Part shown: one piece after another, positions 45,788 through 56,687 of the stretch
Layout of the letters: each line of letters begins with the position of its first letter
Numbering within the stretch: position 1 is the stretch's first letter
Assembly (NCBI GenBank): GCA_951217055.1
Contig: OX578280.1
Coordinates: 992,001 to 1,056,000, forward strand
Source of the DNA: Gerris lacustris
Taxonomy: Eukaryota; Arthropoda; Insecta; Hemiptera; Gerridae
DNA: 64,000 nucleotides
Direction of reading: 5' to 3'
Translations under genes and position numbers: made by a program
The notes under the pieces: model-generated
Database searches by the model: none
What the model saw: the letters and a program-made list of their open reading frames with translations, nothing else
What the model was told of the DNA's origin: nothing

Positions 45788-46367
45788 ATAGTCCAGGAGA
45801 TAGCGTGCAAAAAAGTGTATGATTAACATCAAGCTAGAAATTTGTATACCAGTAAATCTTTTAGCGCCTTTTAAGAATATGTGGTCGGCTAAGTTCGTCT
45901 GAGGGACACTGCTTGGCAATAGGCGTTTGAAAAAATTAAACCGGTGGAGAGCGGCCATGACTCACTAATCATGGTGGACAATGTGATTTTCATGATCCTG
46001 AGTACAGAATTAGTTAGTAGACCGAAAATCAGGTTGATGTTAGTTTGTCCCTTAACAGGCGACCACGTTGATTTTTAGTAATTTTGAATAACTAACCTAT
46101 CAAGTGTGAAAATAACAACGACTTGGTTTTTGGTCTACTAACTAATTCTGTACTCAGGATCATGAAAATCACATTGTCCACCATAATTGGTGAGGCATGG
46201 CCGCTCTCCACCGGTTTGTTTTTTTCCAACGCCTATTGCCATGCAATGTACCGCAGACGAACTTAGCCGACCACAAATTCTTAAAAGGCACTAAAAGATC
46301 TACTGGTATACAAATTTTTAGCTTGATGTTAATCAGACACTTTTTTGCACGCTATCTCCTGGACTAT
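45788..46367. mobile_element. Large foldback, arms about 240 bp
   Basis: ATAGTCCAGGAGATAGCGTG at the left is inverted as CACGCTATCTCCTGGACTAT at the right. The match continues to about 46031/46125 (GTACAGAATTAGTTAGTAGAC). The centre of about 95 bases is unpaired. Arms are roughly 90-95% alike by eye. Confidence 0.85.
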
Positions 46368-46934
46368 AAATAAATCTTGAATTAACCACGATAGAATTTC
46401 GACTAGAGAGATACCTGCAATATGCAAGCCGGTTCACGCTCGACTCTTAGACCGGTACATTGAGCGAATAAGTCCGAAGGTATAGTCTGAATGAGGCGGG
46501 TATGCGGTCACGTATTTTTCCGGTTCCGCAGCAGGAGGAGGTCGGGCTCGGAGGTAAGTCGGTCTGTAAATAGAAAGTTATTGAATAATTTCGGGGGGGG
46601 GGGGGGGGGGGCTGTCATCGGGACGTGGCAAGGCATGAATACCAAATAAGCTGTGCAGGCTTCCACCAGGGCAAATATAGCGTGGGCCTCCGAAAACCCA
46701 TCGAGACTTGATTTCACCGCGTTTTTCCTCCATATTTTTCCCTCATTTCTGCGCGAAGCAAGAAGAATAAAGAGTTATAAATATCGAGGTTCCTTCAGAT
46801 GCAATAATTATGTTAGAAAACTATAAGAGAATAAAAATGTGTCTTATGAATACTAAGAATAAACTTAGTAACATGCATCACACAATACTTTCCAACAACC
46901 TCATTTAGGAATAGAACTTGTGTCTATTTCTTCG
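46368..46934. other. Unique stretch with G19 tract, no gene
   Basis: G19 at 46593-46611 in a patch of balanced composition. The minus frame at 46508-46717 is broken by the homopolymer and has no domain. Confidence 0.3.
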
Positions 46935-47356
46935 ACGAAATTTGACACACATGTTCAGAAAAATCAAAACCCAGGAGTAATGAATTTCAGCTCGAAATTT
47001 GGGGGCGCTACCCCCAAAAACTCGGAAAAAAAACGTGAAAAACAATTATTTCTCGAAAACGGTTCCGACGATTTTGATTAAAAAAAATCTAAAATGCAGT
47101 CCATTTAAATACGAAGCCGTTTCCCAGGGAAAAAACAAGTTCCTGAAAAAATAGCTTTAAAAGTGAACGGAGAGAGGCCAGGTTCGATTTCTCGCCGGGA
47201 AGTTATTTTTATGATGAACTTTTATAAAACTGTTCAATAATAATTAAATGTATCCACGAAAACTCAAAAACTAATAAAAGGAAAACACTGCGCTAAGTTG
47301 TTATGAATTCTTTATGAGAAAGTTCGTCTGAGTTGTCTAGGACCGTTTTTTCTCAC
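46935..47356 (+). repeat. R6 repeat, 5'-truncated
   Basis: Starts at GACGAAATTTGACACACATG, includes GGGGGCGCTACCCCCAAAAA and a mutated B box (CAGGTTCGATTTCTCG), and ends TGAGTTGTCTAGGACCG. Confidence 0.75.
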
Positions 47357-48030
47357 ATAATTGTGACGTTTGAAAAATTCCTTAATCAAGCTTTTTTTTT
47401 TTTTGACAACGAATAACTATGATTTTTTCGATAGTTTGTTAAAACATAGAGGGGTGGACACAAAAAACGAAATTTTCGAGGAGGCGCCAAGATGAATCGG
47501 TACTAAAACCAAACCAAATGTATATTTATACTCAGGGCGTCTTACAATAATTTTATTTGTTAAATGAAATAATGCTTTCATAGAATTATTTGTCTTTGTA
47601 GCAATCTTCTAATCCTAAATAAGTAAAAGGTGGCATAATAAGTTTATATTGTGATCACAATAAATTATCATTTATGGGTGTGAAGTTATATTTGAAACTT
47701 TTCCGACGAGAAAGAATGGCAAGGGGTTTGATAAATATATATCTTGTAAAACACAGATTTGTGAGTTAGAGATCGATAGAGCGTCTTTAACGAGAAATCT
47801 TTGAGTATCTCATTAAGAGTCATGTTTTATATTTGCAAAATAAAGTATCAAGTAATAGATGTGAATGCATTATGATGTCCATATGGAATCCAAGCACATT
47901 CGGCAACATAATCAGCAAATAAAATTTGACGAGAGGTTTGACAAGTACGTTGTACGAGCCGACCGAGATAGTCATTATATCACCAGATATAGTTTTATCT
48001 CTTCCACTCTAATCTCGGTCCCGCGCTCAG
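47357..48030. promoter_or_regulatory. Upstream region of the prolidase gene
   Basis: Non-repeated sequence between an R6 copy and the TATA box. It contains palindrome-like TATATCACCAGATATAG (about 47976-47992) and GATAG cores. No separate gene; specific factor sites cannot be assigned. Confidence 0.3.
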
Positions 48031-48065
48031 TATATAACAAACGACTACATAACCACACATTCAGT
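48031..48065 (+). promoter_or_regulatory. Core promoter of the prolidase gene (TATA box and Inr)
   Basis: TATATAA lies at 48031-48037 and an exact arthropod initiator TCAGT at 48061-48065. The predicted start A at 48063 is 32 bases after the first T of the TATA box, the normal spacing. This gives a 5' UTR of about 79 bases before the ATG at 48142. No downstream promoter element was recognised. The transcription start is inferred from sequence only. Confidence 0.72.
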
Positions 48066-48141
48066 CTTGTGTTCGGTGATCGTCTTTAACCGGAGAACGA
48101 CGAAGTGCGACCGTCACGTTTTTAAAAATAATTAGTCAATC

Positions 48142-49560
48142 ATGCAGAAATTTCCGAAATGTCCGCTGCCGCAGCCTATGGAAATATTCAGAGAAAATAG
48201 AAGAAGGCTAAACGAAATATTATGCAAATCTCACCAAAATTCACTTGTTCTTCTTCAAGGAGGCAACGATATCAGTCTGTACTCGACAGACGTAGATATA
48301 GAATTCCGTCAGGAGCCGTATTTCCATTGGTGCTTCGGTGTTAAAGAACCGGGTTTTTACGGCGCTATCAGCATGGGTAGCGGCGAGTCCGTCCTCTTCA
48401 TGCCCCGACTGCCGGAAGACTACGCGACGTGGATGGGAGAATTGTTGACGCCGGCGGATATCAAATCCATGTATAAAGTCAACGAAGTGTACTACACCGA
48501 TCAAATCGACTCGGTGCTTCAGAAGTTAAAGCCTTCGTCGATTTTAACTTTGTACGGTCGTAACAGCGACTCCGGTCTGTACACGAAACAAGCCGATTTC
48601 GAAGGGATTTCAAATTATAAAATAGAAAAGGATGTATTATTCGACGTTATATCGGACTTGAGGGTGTTTAAAACTCAGAGGGAAGTCGAGATCATGCGAC
48701 ACGTAGCGCAAGTCTCGTCGGAGGCCCACAAGTACGTGTTGAAGAACTTGAAACCGGGGATGAAAGAATACCAAGGAGAAGCCATGTTCAAATACTTCTG
48801 TCACTACGAAGCAGGATGTAGACATACCGCTTACACGTGTATCTGCGGATCCGGACATAACGGATCTACTCTACACTACGGACACGCGGCCGCCCCCAAC
48901 GACAAGGTGATCAACGACGGGGACATGTGTCTGTTCGATATGGGAGCTTCTTACTTAGGGTACTCCGCGGATATAACCGTTTCTTTCCCAGTCAACGGCA
49001 AGTTCACGGAGCCGCAAAAAGTAATTTACAACGCAGTTCTGGATGCAAGAAACGCCGTGATTGCGGCGATGAAACCTGGAGTAAGTTGGGTAGATTTGCA
49101 CGACCTAGCGATGGAGACCGTTCTGAAAGCTCTCAGGGATTACGGTGTTTTGCAAGGGGAAGTGGATCAGATGATGTCTTGCGGCATCGGGGGTGTTTTC
49201 ATGCCTCACGGGTTGGGTCATTTACTCGGAGTCGACGTTCACGATTGCGGCGGCTACATCGAAGGTACGCCGCCCCGTCCGAGTGAACCCTGGAGAAAAT
49301 CACTGAGAACGGCCAGGACACTTCAACAGAACATGGTCTTGACTGTAGAACCGGGCTGCTACTTCATCGACCATCTTCTAGACAAAGCACTTAAAGATCA
49401 AACTAAGAAACAGTTTTTAGTCCCTGATAAAATTAAAAAACTCCGAGGGTTCGGTGGTGTCCGCATAGAAGACGACGTGTTAGTAACGGCCACAGGAGCT
49501 GAAATATTCGGATCTCTTCCCAGAACAGTCGAAGAAATAGAGAAATTTATGAAAAAATAG
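48142..49560 (+). CDS. PEPD: Xaa-Pro dipeptidase (prolidase), intronless
   Basis: A 472-residue protein of the M24B metallopeptidase family. Prolidase hydrolyses dipeptides with C-terminal proline or hydroxyproline and acts in the cytosol as a dimer with two Mn ions. An aminopeptidase-P-like N-terminal domain spans about residues 14-160 and the pita-bread catalytic domain about 180-455. All five metal ligands are visible: Asp266 (LFDMG), Asp277 (SADIT), His360 (MPHGLGH), Glu403 (TVEPG) and Glu443 (RIEDD). His356 and His367 (DVHDCGGY) complete the active-site pattern. Length is close to the roughly 490 residues of vertebrate PEPD; no signal peptide or membrane segment is seen. The start is supported by an in-frame TAG at 48133-48135 and an A at position -3. 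The frame has no intron, frameshift or internal stop and is visibly richer in GC than its flanks. A processed retrogene with its own promoter, or an ancestrally intron-poor gene, are both possible. Confidence 0.96.
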   Translation: MQKFPKCPLPQPMEIFRENRRRLNEILCKSHQNSLVLLQGGNDISLYSTDVDIEFRQEPYFHWCFGVKEPGFYGAISMGSGESVLFMPRLPEDYATWMGELLTPADIKSMYKVNEVYYTDQIDSVLQKLKPSSILTLYGRNSDSGLYTKQADFEGISNYKIEKDVLFDVISDLRVFKTQREVEIMRHVAQVSSEAHKYVLKNLKPGMKEYQGEAMFKYFCHYEAGCRHTAYTCICGSGHNGSTLHYGHAAAPNDKVINDGDMCLFDMGASYLGYSADITVSFPVNGKFTEPQKVIYNAVLDARNAVIAAMKPGVSWVDLHDLAMETVLKALRDYGVLQGEVDQMMSCGIGGVFMPHGLGHLLGVDVHDCGGYIEGTPPRPSEPWRKSLRTARTLQQNMVLTVEPGCYFIDHLLDKALKDQTKKQFLVPDKIKKLRGFGGVRIEDDVLVTATGAEIFGSLPRTVEEIEKFMKK

Positions 49561-49647
49561 AGGATATTATAGAATAGGTACAATTAATTTTTTTTCACAA
49601 ACAATCTGATCAGCGTCAGCTTATATATTAAACAAAAATATCAAAAC

Positions 49648-49653
49648 AATAAA
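49648..49653 (+). terminator. Poly(A) signal of the prolidase gene
   Basis: AATAAA begins 88 bases after the stop codon and is followed by a GT/T-rich stretch (about 49669-49690), the usual downstream element. No genomic A tract follows, so there is no fresh retroposition scar. A C17 tract starts 39 bases after the hexamer. Confidence 0.7.
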
Positions 49654-49708
49654 GTATGTATTGATAATTTATACATTTGTGGTTTCTTCTTCCCCCCCCC
49701 CCCCCCCC

Positions 49709-50028
49709 ACGTTTCAAACTATATAATTACAATAATAATAAAAAACTAATATATTTACTTTGCTGTTTGTATCAGATAGTTGCTTGCTAGTCATGAATCA
49801 GAGAGCGCAGTATAATCATGACTCATAGTTAAATTATTAAAAAATATATTTCACAGTTAGTAAGGTGACTCAGTACTGTATAGTATTTATTTAGTGACTT
49901 AGTATTGTATTATTATTGTTTAGTAAAATTTGAAACAATCCCAGCCATGAAACAAATACACAAATATTCAGGTTTACAAGTGTCTCAAAGTGAGAGACGA
50001 AATATTACCAAATTAATTAATAATAAAT
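49709..50028. other. AT-rich stretch, no gene
   Basis: Follows the C17 tract at 49692-49708. A short repeat-like pair, TAGTGACTTAGTATTGTA and AAGGTGACTCAGTACTGTA, is visible near 49860-49910. Confidence 0.3.
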
Positions 50029-50791
50029 AATTACAAGATAAAAAGAACTTTTTATATGCTACGTTTTTAAATGTTCTGTTGAATCATATGTAATGTTGAT
50101 AATATAATTGTTATTGTTATATATTTTAATGTTCGAATTTATTGACATAGTTCCGAATGTATTTACTTCACATAAATGACAAACCATCTAGAGAGCTGAT
50201 CTTAAACCTATAAAAGGACAAATCTTTGTACAACGGATCTCCCCAACACCAAATCTAAACCGTGCCGTTGTTATGCCCTTGTGTAGGGACAGTAAGAGAA
50301 GAATAATGTGTACAAGTAAAGAAGTACAGATGTAGAAAAATTAAACCTGTACCTAGGGTAGAAGTGTAAACAAACCTGGGTGTCACACGTCAATTAATTT
50401 ATTTCTTTGTTTACTTTTCACTGTCATTCAATGTTTACCTCAATAAAAAATCACAAATTTGAAACCCGTCAAAATGAAGATTGTAAATACTATGGGATAT
50501 GTCAAAACAAATAAAATAATTTACAGATTTTTCCGAACTATCTTTCCATACAGCAATATTTGTGAACTAATTAAATTCTGAATTACTTAATTAACTGAAC
50601 GGATTAACTGAAAACTAATTAAATTCTGCTGAAAGATGGCTAAAAGTATTAAAATAATGCATTGTCATCGTGTTCTGAGCTATGCTAAAAGTTCCAAATG
50701 TCTAGCTATTCGAGAAGTTAGTTAAAAATCGATTGCAAGATTTGTACCGGACAAACAAACAAACAAGAAAGCAAGCTAATAAAAACGTAGT
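50029..50791 (-). mobile_element. R2 element, short copy
   Basis: Starts ATTACAAGATAAAAAGAAC with CTACGTTTTTAAA and ends TAAAAACGTAGTA. The local duplication of AACTAATTAAATTCTG near 50560-50620 is specific to this copy. Confidence 0.75.
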
Positions 50792-51529
50792 AATAAGCAA
50801 TAACCGCAACTAAAGTATTATAAAAAAAAAAAAAAATTAAAAAAACTTGCCAACTCTACATAATATGTTCACTAATTTAAATAATTTAGCACAGGAAATA
50901 TTGGAGAAGCAAAGAGGTTAAAACCCTTCTTGTACTTACTACTCTATAATATGAACTATTTTTTTTTTTGTAAGATGTTTTAAACGCAAATAGGTACCAA
51001 TATTAAAGAGACACACTCACAACATTGTGAGTGAGAAGTTACATGATTAATTACGTGTGTGTGAGTTTTATCAAACTGTGCACAAAACAGTGAGGAAATA
51101 ATGACAGATGAGATCGATCTATCAGCTGATCCCACTTGACACGATTAATAAACCTTGTTTTCTTACCAAACCAAACCACTTGTTGAGTTTCATCGATTAA
51201 TCGTCCTAGGTTTTGTCGAAAAACCTATTGTTTTGTTTTATAATAATTAATCACAGAGTAACGTTTCGTTATTATCTTACGAATGTAAAATCATTTGAAA
51301 CGACCGATATGTCGTTGTTTTTAATATAAAAGAGAGAGAAAGTAACAACAAATATTTAACTAATCGCTATTTGTATTAATCGTTTAGTAATATTCCATGT
51401 ATTAGTTTATCAAATACGATAAGAGATAAGATTTAGATTAAAAAAAAGTAATTTATAATAATTTAAATAATTGTCTTTTTCCCCATATCTAGCCTTATAT
51501 TTTTTTTTCTAAAAATACACTACTTCAAA
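50792..51529. other. Unique AT-rich stretch, no gene
   Basis: Contains a small hairpin ACTCACAACATTGTGAGT (about 51015) and otherwise non-repeated sequence. Confidence 0.25.
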
Positions 51530-52102
51530 TTAGTACATTACGCGTCGAGTGCGGAAAGTAGCATTTTGCATGCGAGTGTGGAGTTTGCACCCGAGCGACA
51601 GCGAGGGTGGTAAAACCACACGAGCAATGCAAATTGTCGTTTTCGCACGAGTTGCGTACCGTACTTTATCTACGATTGTTAGATTTAAATAATAAATACA
51701 AAAAAAATAAACTTCCTTTATCCAAGTTCGTATTTCTCTTTTGATAAAGATAACATTAATTCATTAGTTGTATTTTGTGCCGAATTATTTTAGGAGACGT
51801 ATTATTCTCCTCATATTCGTCATAATCATTTAAATCACTCATTGATTTTCACAAAAAAACTCGATATAAAAGTTACTTTTATTAAACAAACAGCAAATTA
51901 GTTTTGTTAAATGTAAACAAACTCGCTAATCGTGCGTAAAGCTGAAGAATTCCTCTTCTTTACCACGCTAGCGTGGTAAAGAAGAGGAATTCTTCAGAAC
52001 TATGAGACGCGCATGCGCAATGAATACAAGTACGTAAAAAATCACTTTCTACGCATCTAAACAGAGATATAATGTGTATATTTCGTATCAATCGTAGATA
52101 AA
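51530..52102 (-). mobile_element. R7 element with perfect 56-bp palindrome
   Basis: From AGTACATTACGCGTCGAGTG to TATCAATCGTAGATAAAA. The palindrome at 51942-51997 is perfect and centred on ACGCTAGCGT. The mini-ORF starts at 51842 (MSDLNDYDEYEENN) and is frameshifted soon after. Confidence 0.78.
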
Positions 52103-52587
52103 ATTATTTTCATTATATTACGCAGTAGATTCGGAAATCCGAAAACCCCGATAATTCCGAACAACTGTCGGGGCAAAAATAATTATGGAAATACGAAAAT
52201 ATTTACGGCTGAGCAGAAATTTCTCGGGACTGCGTCGGGCCGCGCGCCTCAGCGAGGTTCTTCAACCCCCCCCCCCCCCGTTCTCTGTCGCTTGTAATGC
52301 ATTTCCGGCAAAACACCTCTTCTAGACCTCCCTCCCTACATTTCTATACGACTGAAAAAGATTTGTCGATGTTACTACTAACTTACTCATAATTAATAAT
52401 GTAGATCTCTTTGTTTAGAAATACCGGGTATTCCTCGTGTCGGAACGTAGCAATAAACTTGTAAACTATTCCTGCAACGATGTTATACATTTTTATAGAC
52501 AATAGAAGCAGAAAGCCCGATAATACGAACAATACAGAAATGTGAACAAGCCCGGATCCAAATTTGTTGGGATTTCCGGGGTTCTAC
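52103..52587. other. Unique stretch with C14 tract, no gene
   Basis: C14 at 52266-52279 within a GC-richer patch. No convincing frame. Confidence 0.3.
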
Positions 52588-53200
52588 TATAGTTATTTAT
52601 GCACCAAGGGAGAAAAGTAAGCCATTATTCCCTGAGTGAATCAGTTGGTTCTTAAGGCAAAGCCGAAGGAACCATGGTCCCTAAATCCCGAGGCGCAGCC
52701 GAGGGAGATAATTATCGTGAGGGGAATAATGGCACTTACTCACGAGGTACATACAATATCTTATCTCCAGTATGGAGAAAATACACATTTTCATCTATTG
52801 CACAGTTTTTATTTATTATTTTAATAAATAACAATAATTATTAGCATTTTTAATAGCAGATATAAGAGATTCAATATTAAAAACAAATAAGAATTGGAAT
52901 TAAGCTCAAATAGAAATTTATTTAGATGCAGGTTATAAACAAAGATAAACATGGTCGATAAAGCAGTGTCGCCAACCTGATTTCAACAACTTCATTACAT
53001 TAGCCATTCATTTTCTACTATTTTAAAAATAATTAAGTTGCAATCTTTAATCTTTACTTTTTCGCCCTACTTTACTTTTTCGGCCTACTTTTACTTTTTC
53101 TCCCTACATTTTGAGTTCAGGGATGAAAAGACTTACTTTAGCCCCTCTAAACTAATTCAAAATCATAACTTTTTCTCCCTACTGGAGATAAAATTTATTT
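52588..53200 (+). repeat. R1 dispersed repeat, complete
   Basis: Runs from TAGTTATTTATGCACCAAGG to CCCTACTGGAGATAAAATT. Ends share an inverted AGGGAGAAAAGT-like sequence. The GC-rich CCGAGGCGCAGCCGAGGG part is near the left end. No protein-coding capacity. Confidence 0.75.
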
Positions 53201-54109
53201 ATCTATACGTATAGACAAAATTTGATATTAATTATATGTAGATTTTTTTTGTTAACTAACCTGGAAATAATCAGTTAAATTAACTAGAAGTCAGTTTAAT
53301 AATCTAGTTTAGAATGAAAATGTCGTTCTCACCCCCCTCCCCCCCGTGAAGTATCATTATTTTTTCCCTCTCTTCAGAGCTATGAAGGTTTCAATGCATT
53401 TGGTTGAACAACATGTTGGAAGTTTTGTTATAGTTAAACAAAAACTTCGAGATTTATAATTTATTCAAACCGCTATCAACACTAATTTATAAAAGGGCTT
53501 AGAAATTTTATTAAATGAAAATTTATATTTTTTTTATTTTCTCAAATATGATTCTTAATTAAGACTAGAATAAAATGTAAAACAAATATTTTATTTAATT
53601 ATAAGAAAAATAAATAAATGAGGGAAAAAGGGGGGTAGAATGAATACAACAGTCGGCTTTAAACCCGTAGGAGGCTTCTCTTTTGACGCCAAAAATTTCT
53701 AAATTAAAGCTTTCAGGCCTAAGCAAACGAGTAAACAAAGTCCCCTCTACCGAACCTTTTAATAAAAACAAATATAATTATTTTAACAGAAAAAATAAAT
53801 ATTTGTTTCCGACTTTCCTTTTAATCTGATAAAGCAGGTCTAATAATGAATAATAACTAGCAGGCAGTAGAAAAATTAACAATGAGAGTCTTTGTACATT
53901 ATACAGTGGAAAAATAACAACAAATAATTCTTTTCTTCAATATATCTATGTTATCTATAATAGTTTAAATAAAATCAAGAATGTGTCGAATGTGCAAAAC
54001 AAAGAGCTCATATAGATCAGATTTAAGGGCAACATAAACTTTTCCAAACTGTCATTAATTTTATTAACTATTTGATTTTCCCCTTTTTCCTTTTTTAAAT
54101 ACATAATAT
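53201..54109. other. AT-rich stretch, no gene
   Basis: A C-rich run interrupted by T at 53332-53345; otherwise unremarkable. Confidence 0.3.
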
Positions 54110-54416
54110 ATATTATTTTGATGACGAAAAAATTATATTTTGATGCATTTACACGTTTTAAAGTCGAGACTGGGCAGACACGTGGAGCCTAAAAGTACCA
54201 CCTGGTTTCCATGGAATTTGGATGATATGTTCAGAAACATCATATAGAGACAGAATTTTAACTCTAAATTTGGGGGCGCTTCTTCCGAGAAATCAGGAGG
54301 AAAGAGAAATATTGTTTTTTTTTTTATCTTTTAAAAAGAGGTTCCGAGAATTTTATTTTAAAATCTTTTTTCTAGTCTATATATGCGAAGTCGTTTCGCA
54401 GAAAAAAAACTAGTTT
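54110..54416 (+). repeat. R6-like repeat, strongly diverged
   Basis: Retains GCATTTACACGTTTTAAAGTC, GGAGCCTAAAAG and AAATTTGGGGGCGCT in R6 order, but about 30% changed by eye. No B box. Confidence 0.55.
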
Positions 54417-54654
54417 TTTTTTTTTTTTAAAGATATCGATGAAATTAAATTTGATTTGGCTGAAATCGAAAACGAAATGTGAATAATAAACCTGTCGATC
54501 ACATAGTTAAATATTTTAGCGAATTTCCAAAGAAAATTACGCTATTGCAATGGCTTAAAAATTTTTGTAATGCGAATTTTTGAAAATGTTTTCCATGGAA
54601 AAACGTTTTAGACCATTCTGAATCGATTCCTAAAATTTAACTTTTTTTAATTTT

Positions 54655-55350
54655 CCTCACTACTAATAGTAGGAAAAGTATTGTTTTTACCAAAAAATTT
54701 TTTTTCGAGATTTCAACGGAATTATCCGTTTTAGGTGTTTTTAAGACCTCTTGAGTGGTTTTCAGCATGACGTATGTATGTGTGTATGTGTGTTATCATC
54801 GTAGCGCCCAAGGTATTTAACCTAGAGAGTTGAAACTTGGCAGAAAAGTCAGTCCTAACCTGTAGTTGTGCCGCCCGGAAAATCAACTTTTTCCGCCATC
54901 TTGAACCCAGTTTGCTGAGTCAGCAAAAATTTTAAAAAAATCGTAATAAATCGAAAATGGTCCTGATCGAGTTGAAATTTGGCTCGAATGTACCTCTCTG
55001 TATGACAAACAAGCCCACTATATTTCATTTTGATTTTGGCCGCCATTTTGAAGTAATAAATTTTTGAAATTTTAAACTTTGACGGTTAATAATACTGAAA
55101 GTATAAATAGGTTTTTGACATATAGCATATCGTTGGAACCGGAAAAAATTGAGGAACAAATATAAAAAAACCCGTTGAAATTCCATTATTTAGTTTAAAA
55201 GTTATAAGCGAATATAATTATTTATTAGTGCGATAATTTTGATGACGTCAAAGTTTGTTCACATCTGTCAAAATACCGCCAAACTTCAAATAATGAAATG
55301 AAATATAGGTATTAAAAATAACGGTTTTTTTTAAGAATGATAATAAATCA
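54655..55350 (+). repeat. R12 repeat nested in R10
   Basis: TAGGAAAAGTATTGTTTTTACC, GATTTCAACGGAATTATCCG and TTTTTAAGACCTCTTG match, in reverse, 57540-57765. The later part repeats GTTGAAATTTGGC and CCGCCATTTTGAA. Confidence 0.6.
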
Positions 55351-55369
55351 GTTAGTTCAGAACGGTCAC

Positions 55370-55430
55370 CCATCCAAGTACTGACCACGTCCAATGCTGC
55401 ACTTTAGTGGCCTCTGAAGTGAGAAAAAGT
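55370..55430 (-). repeat. 5S rRNA-like (box C) fragment
   Basis: The minus strand at 55373-55395 contains AGTACTTGGATGGGTGACCG, the highly conserved box C region of eukaryotic 5S rRNA. It is preceded by a decayed 5S-like segment (GCAGCATTGGACGTGG). Too short for a gene; a 5S-derived SINE head or pseudogene is likely. Confidence 0.65.
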
Positions 55431-55915
55431 TCCGAGGTACCACGTACCCGATTTTTTATGTATGTATGTATATATGTGTCACTCCAGACGATATCTCCCC
55501 TTAGGATGCTCTTAAAAATTTCAAACAAATTAAAAAATGTCAATAATATCAAAAGAAAGGATGAGTTTGTTGGCCAGAATTTTTGGAGTTCATTTAGGGG
55601 TCAAATTTTTACAATTTAGGATCAAAAATAGCATAAAAACGTGTTTTTCCATTTTACCCCCCTTTAATATGAAAATATAATAAAAGTGTACATAACAACA
55701 ATTACTGTACTCTTAAAGAGCTTTCCAACGACATGCATCTTGAAGGGATACTATTTTGACTTTTGTACCCCGTATCCCTGTGTACCATTTTTTTTTTTTT
55801 TCATTCATGCAAATTCTATTCCAAAATTTTCCTATATTATCATAAGCCAATAATAAGCAGATTTCTTTGAAAATTCGCTCATTAAGTCATGATGCATGAC
55901 TGGACTTTTTAATTA

Positions 55916-56687
55916 TAAAACGGATTACATTATATTGAACAGGATTTGATTGCAGAAGTTAAGTTTGAGTTTGTAGGAGGGATATTTTATTCAATTTAGA
56001 ATATTCCAACATATTATAATTAAAATAAAGTGAAACATAGAGGGTAATAAACGTAAAGATGGAATCCTAAAAGCTATTTTAGCGTCTACTCGTATACTGG
56101 TGAGATTTAAGCTGAAACAGGCAATGTAAGAAAGATTTAATAGATTCGAGGATATTAAGCCCAGCCACAGCCGTACATTCACTGGATGTCAGGCGTGGGA
56201 GCATTACCATGGTACCGAGCAGAGGTGCAGTCCAACTAACTATATATATGTATGTTAGTGGAATACATGCAAGCACTAATTAAACTGTGACTTAGTCTTA
56301 CTTACTAATTATCTACAAGAGTCATTCTGTAAACGAGTTACGACTGATGCACAGCATTCTAGAGATGCCTGGATTCCCAACATGCCTTCCCGCCTCCAGC
56401 TCGGAGTTAAATGCGCTAGATTAGATCCCGACAGCCTGATGCTGTCATTTACCTCCCGCTAAATTAGTTCTACTACTAATGTTACCCGAGTCAAAAACAC
56501 ATTTTAAACGGCTTGAAAATGCAAAATTCTAAACCTAAAAATAAACGAGGGATTTAAACCAGTTTGCGTAAAAAGTAACAAAACAATATAAACCTGAACA
56601 ATATAAATACTAAAACTCGCAATTTATAATTAACGTTTCAAAGTTCAAAAGTCGATATTTTCAAAATGACGGCAGATATAAAAAGAT
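55916..56687. other. Unique region with CNE-like block, no gene
   Basis: About 56335-56490 is single-copy, of balanced composition, without an open frame. Possible regulatory or conserved non-coding DNA. Confidence 0.28.

Larger units (their letters stand above)
54519..55915 (+). repeat. R10 repeat interrupted by R12 and a 5S-like block
   Basis: Left part 54519-54640 and right part 55455-55915 together match 26811-27435. The intervening 0.8 kb is absent there. Confidence 0.72.

Noticed and set aside
47865..48089. Small + frame just upstream of prolidase
   Set aside because: It overlaps the TATA box and initiator, is not conserved in any way I can see, and stops before the prolidase start.
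48241..48858. Antisense frames over the prolidase gene, and the +2 frame at 48927-49286
   Set aside because: Shadows caused by the codon composition of the true gene; no homology.
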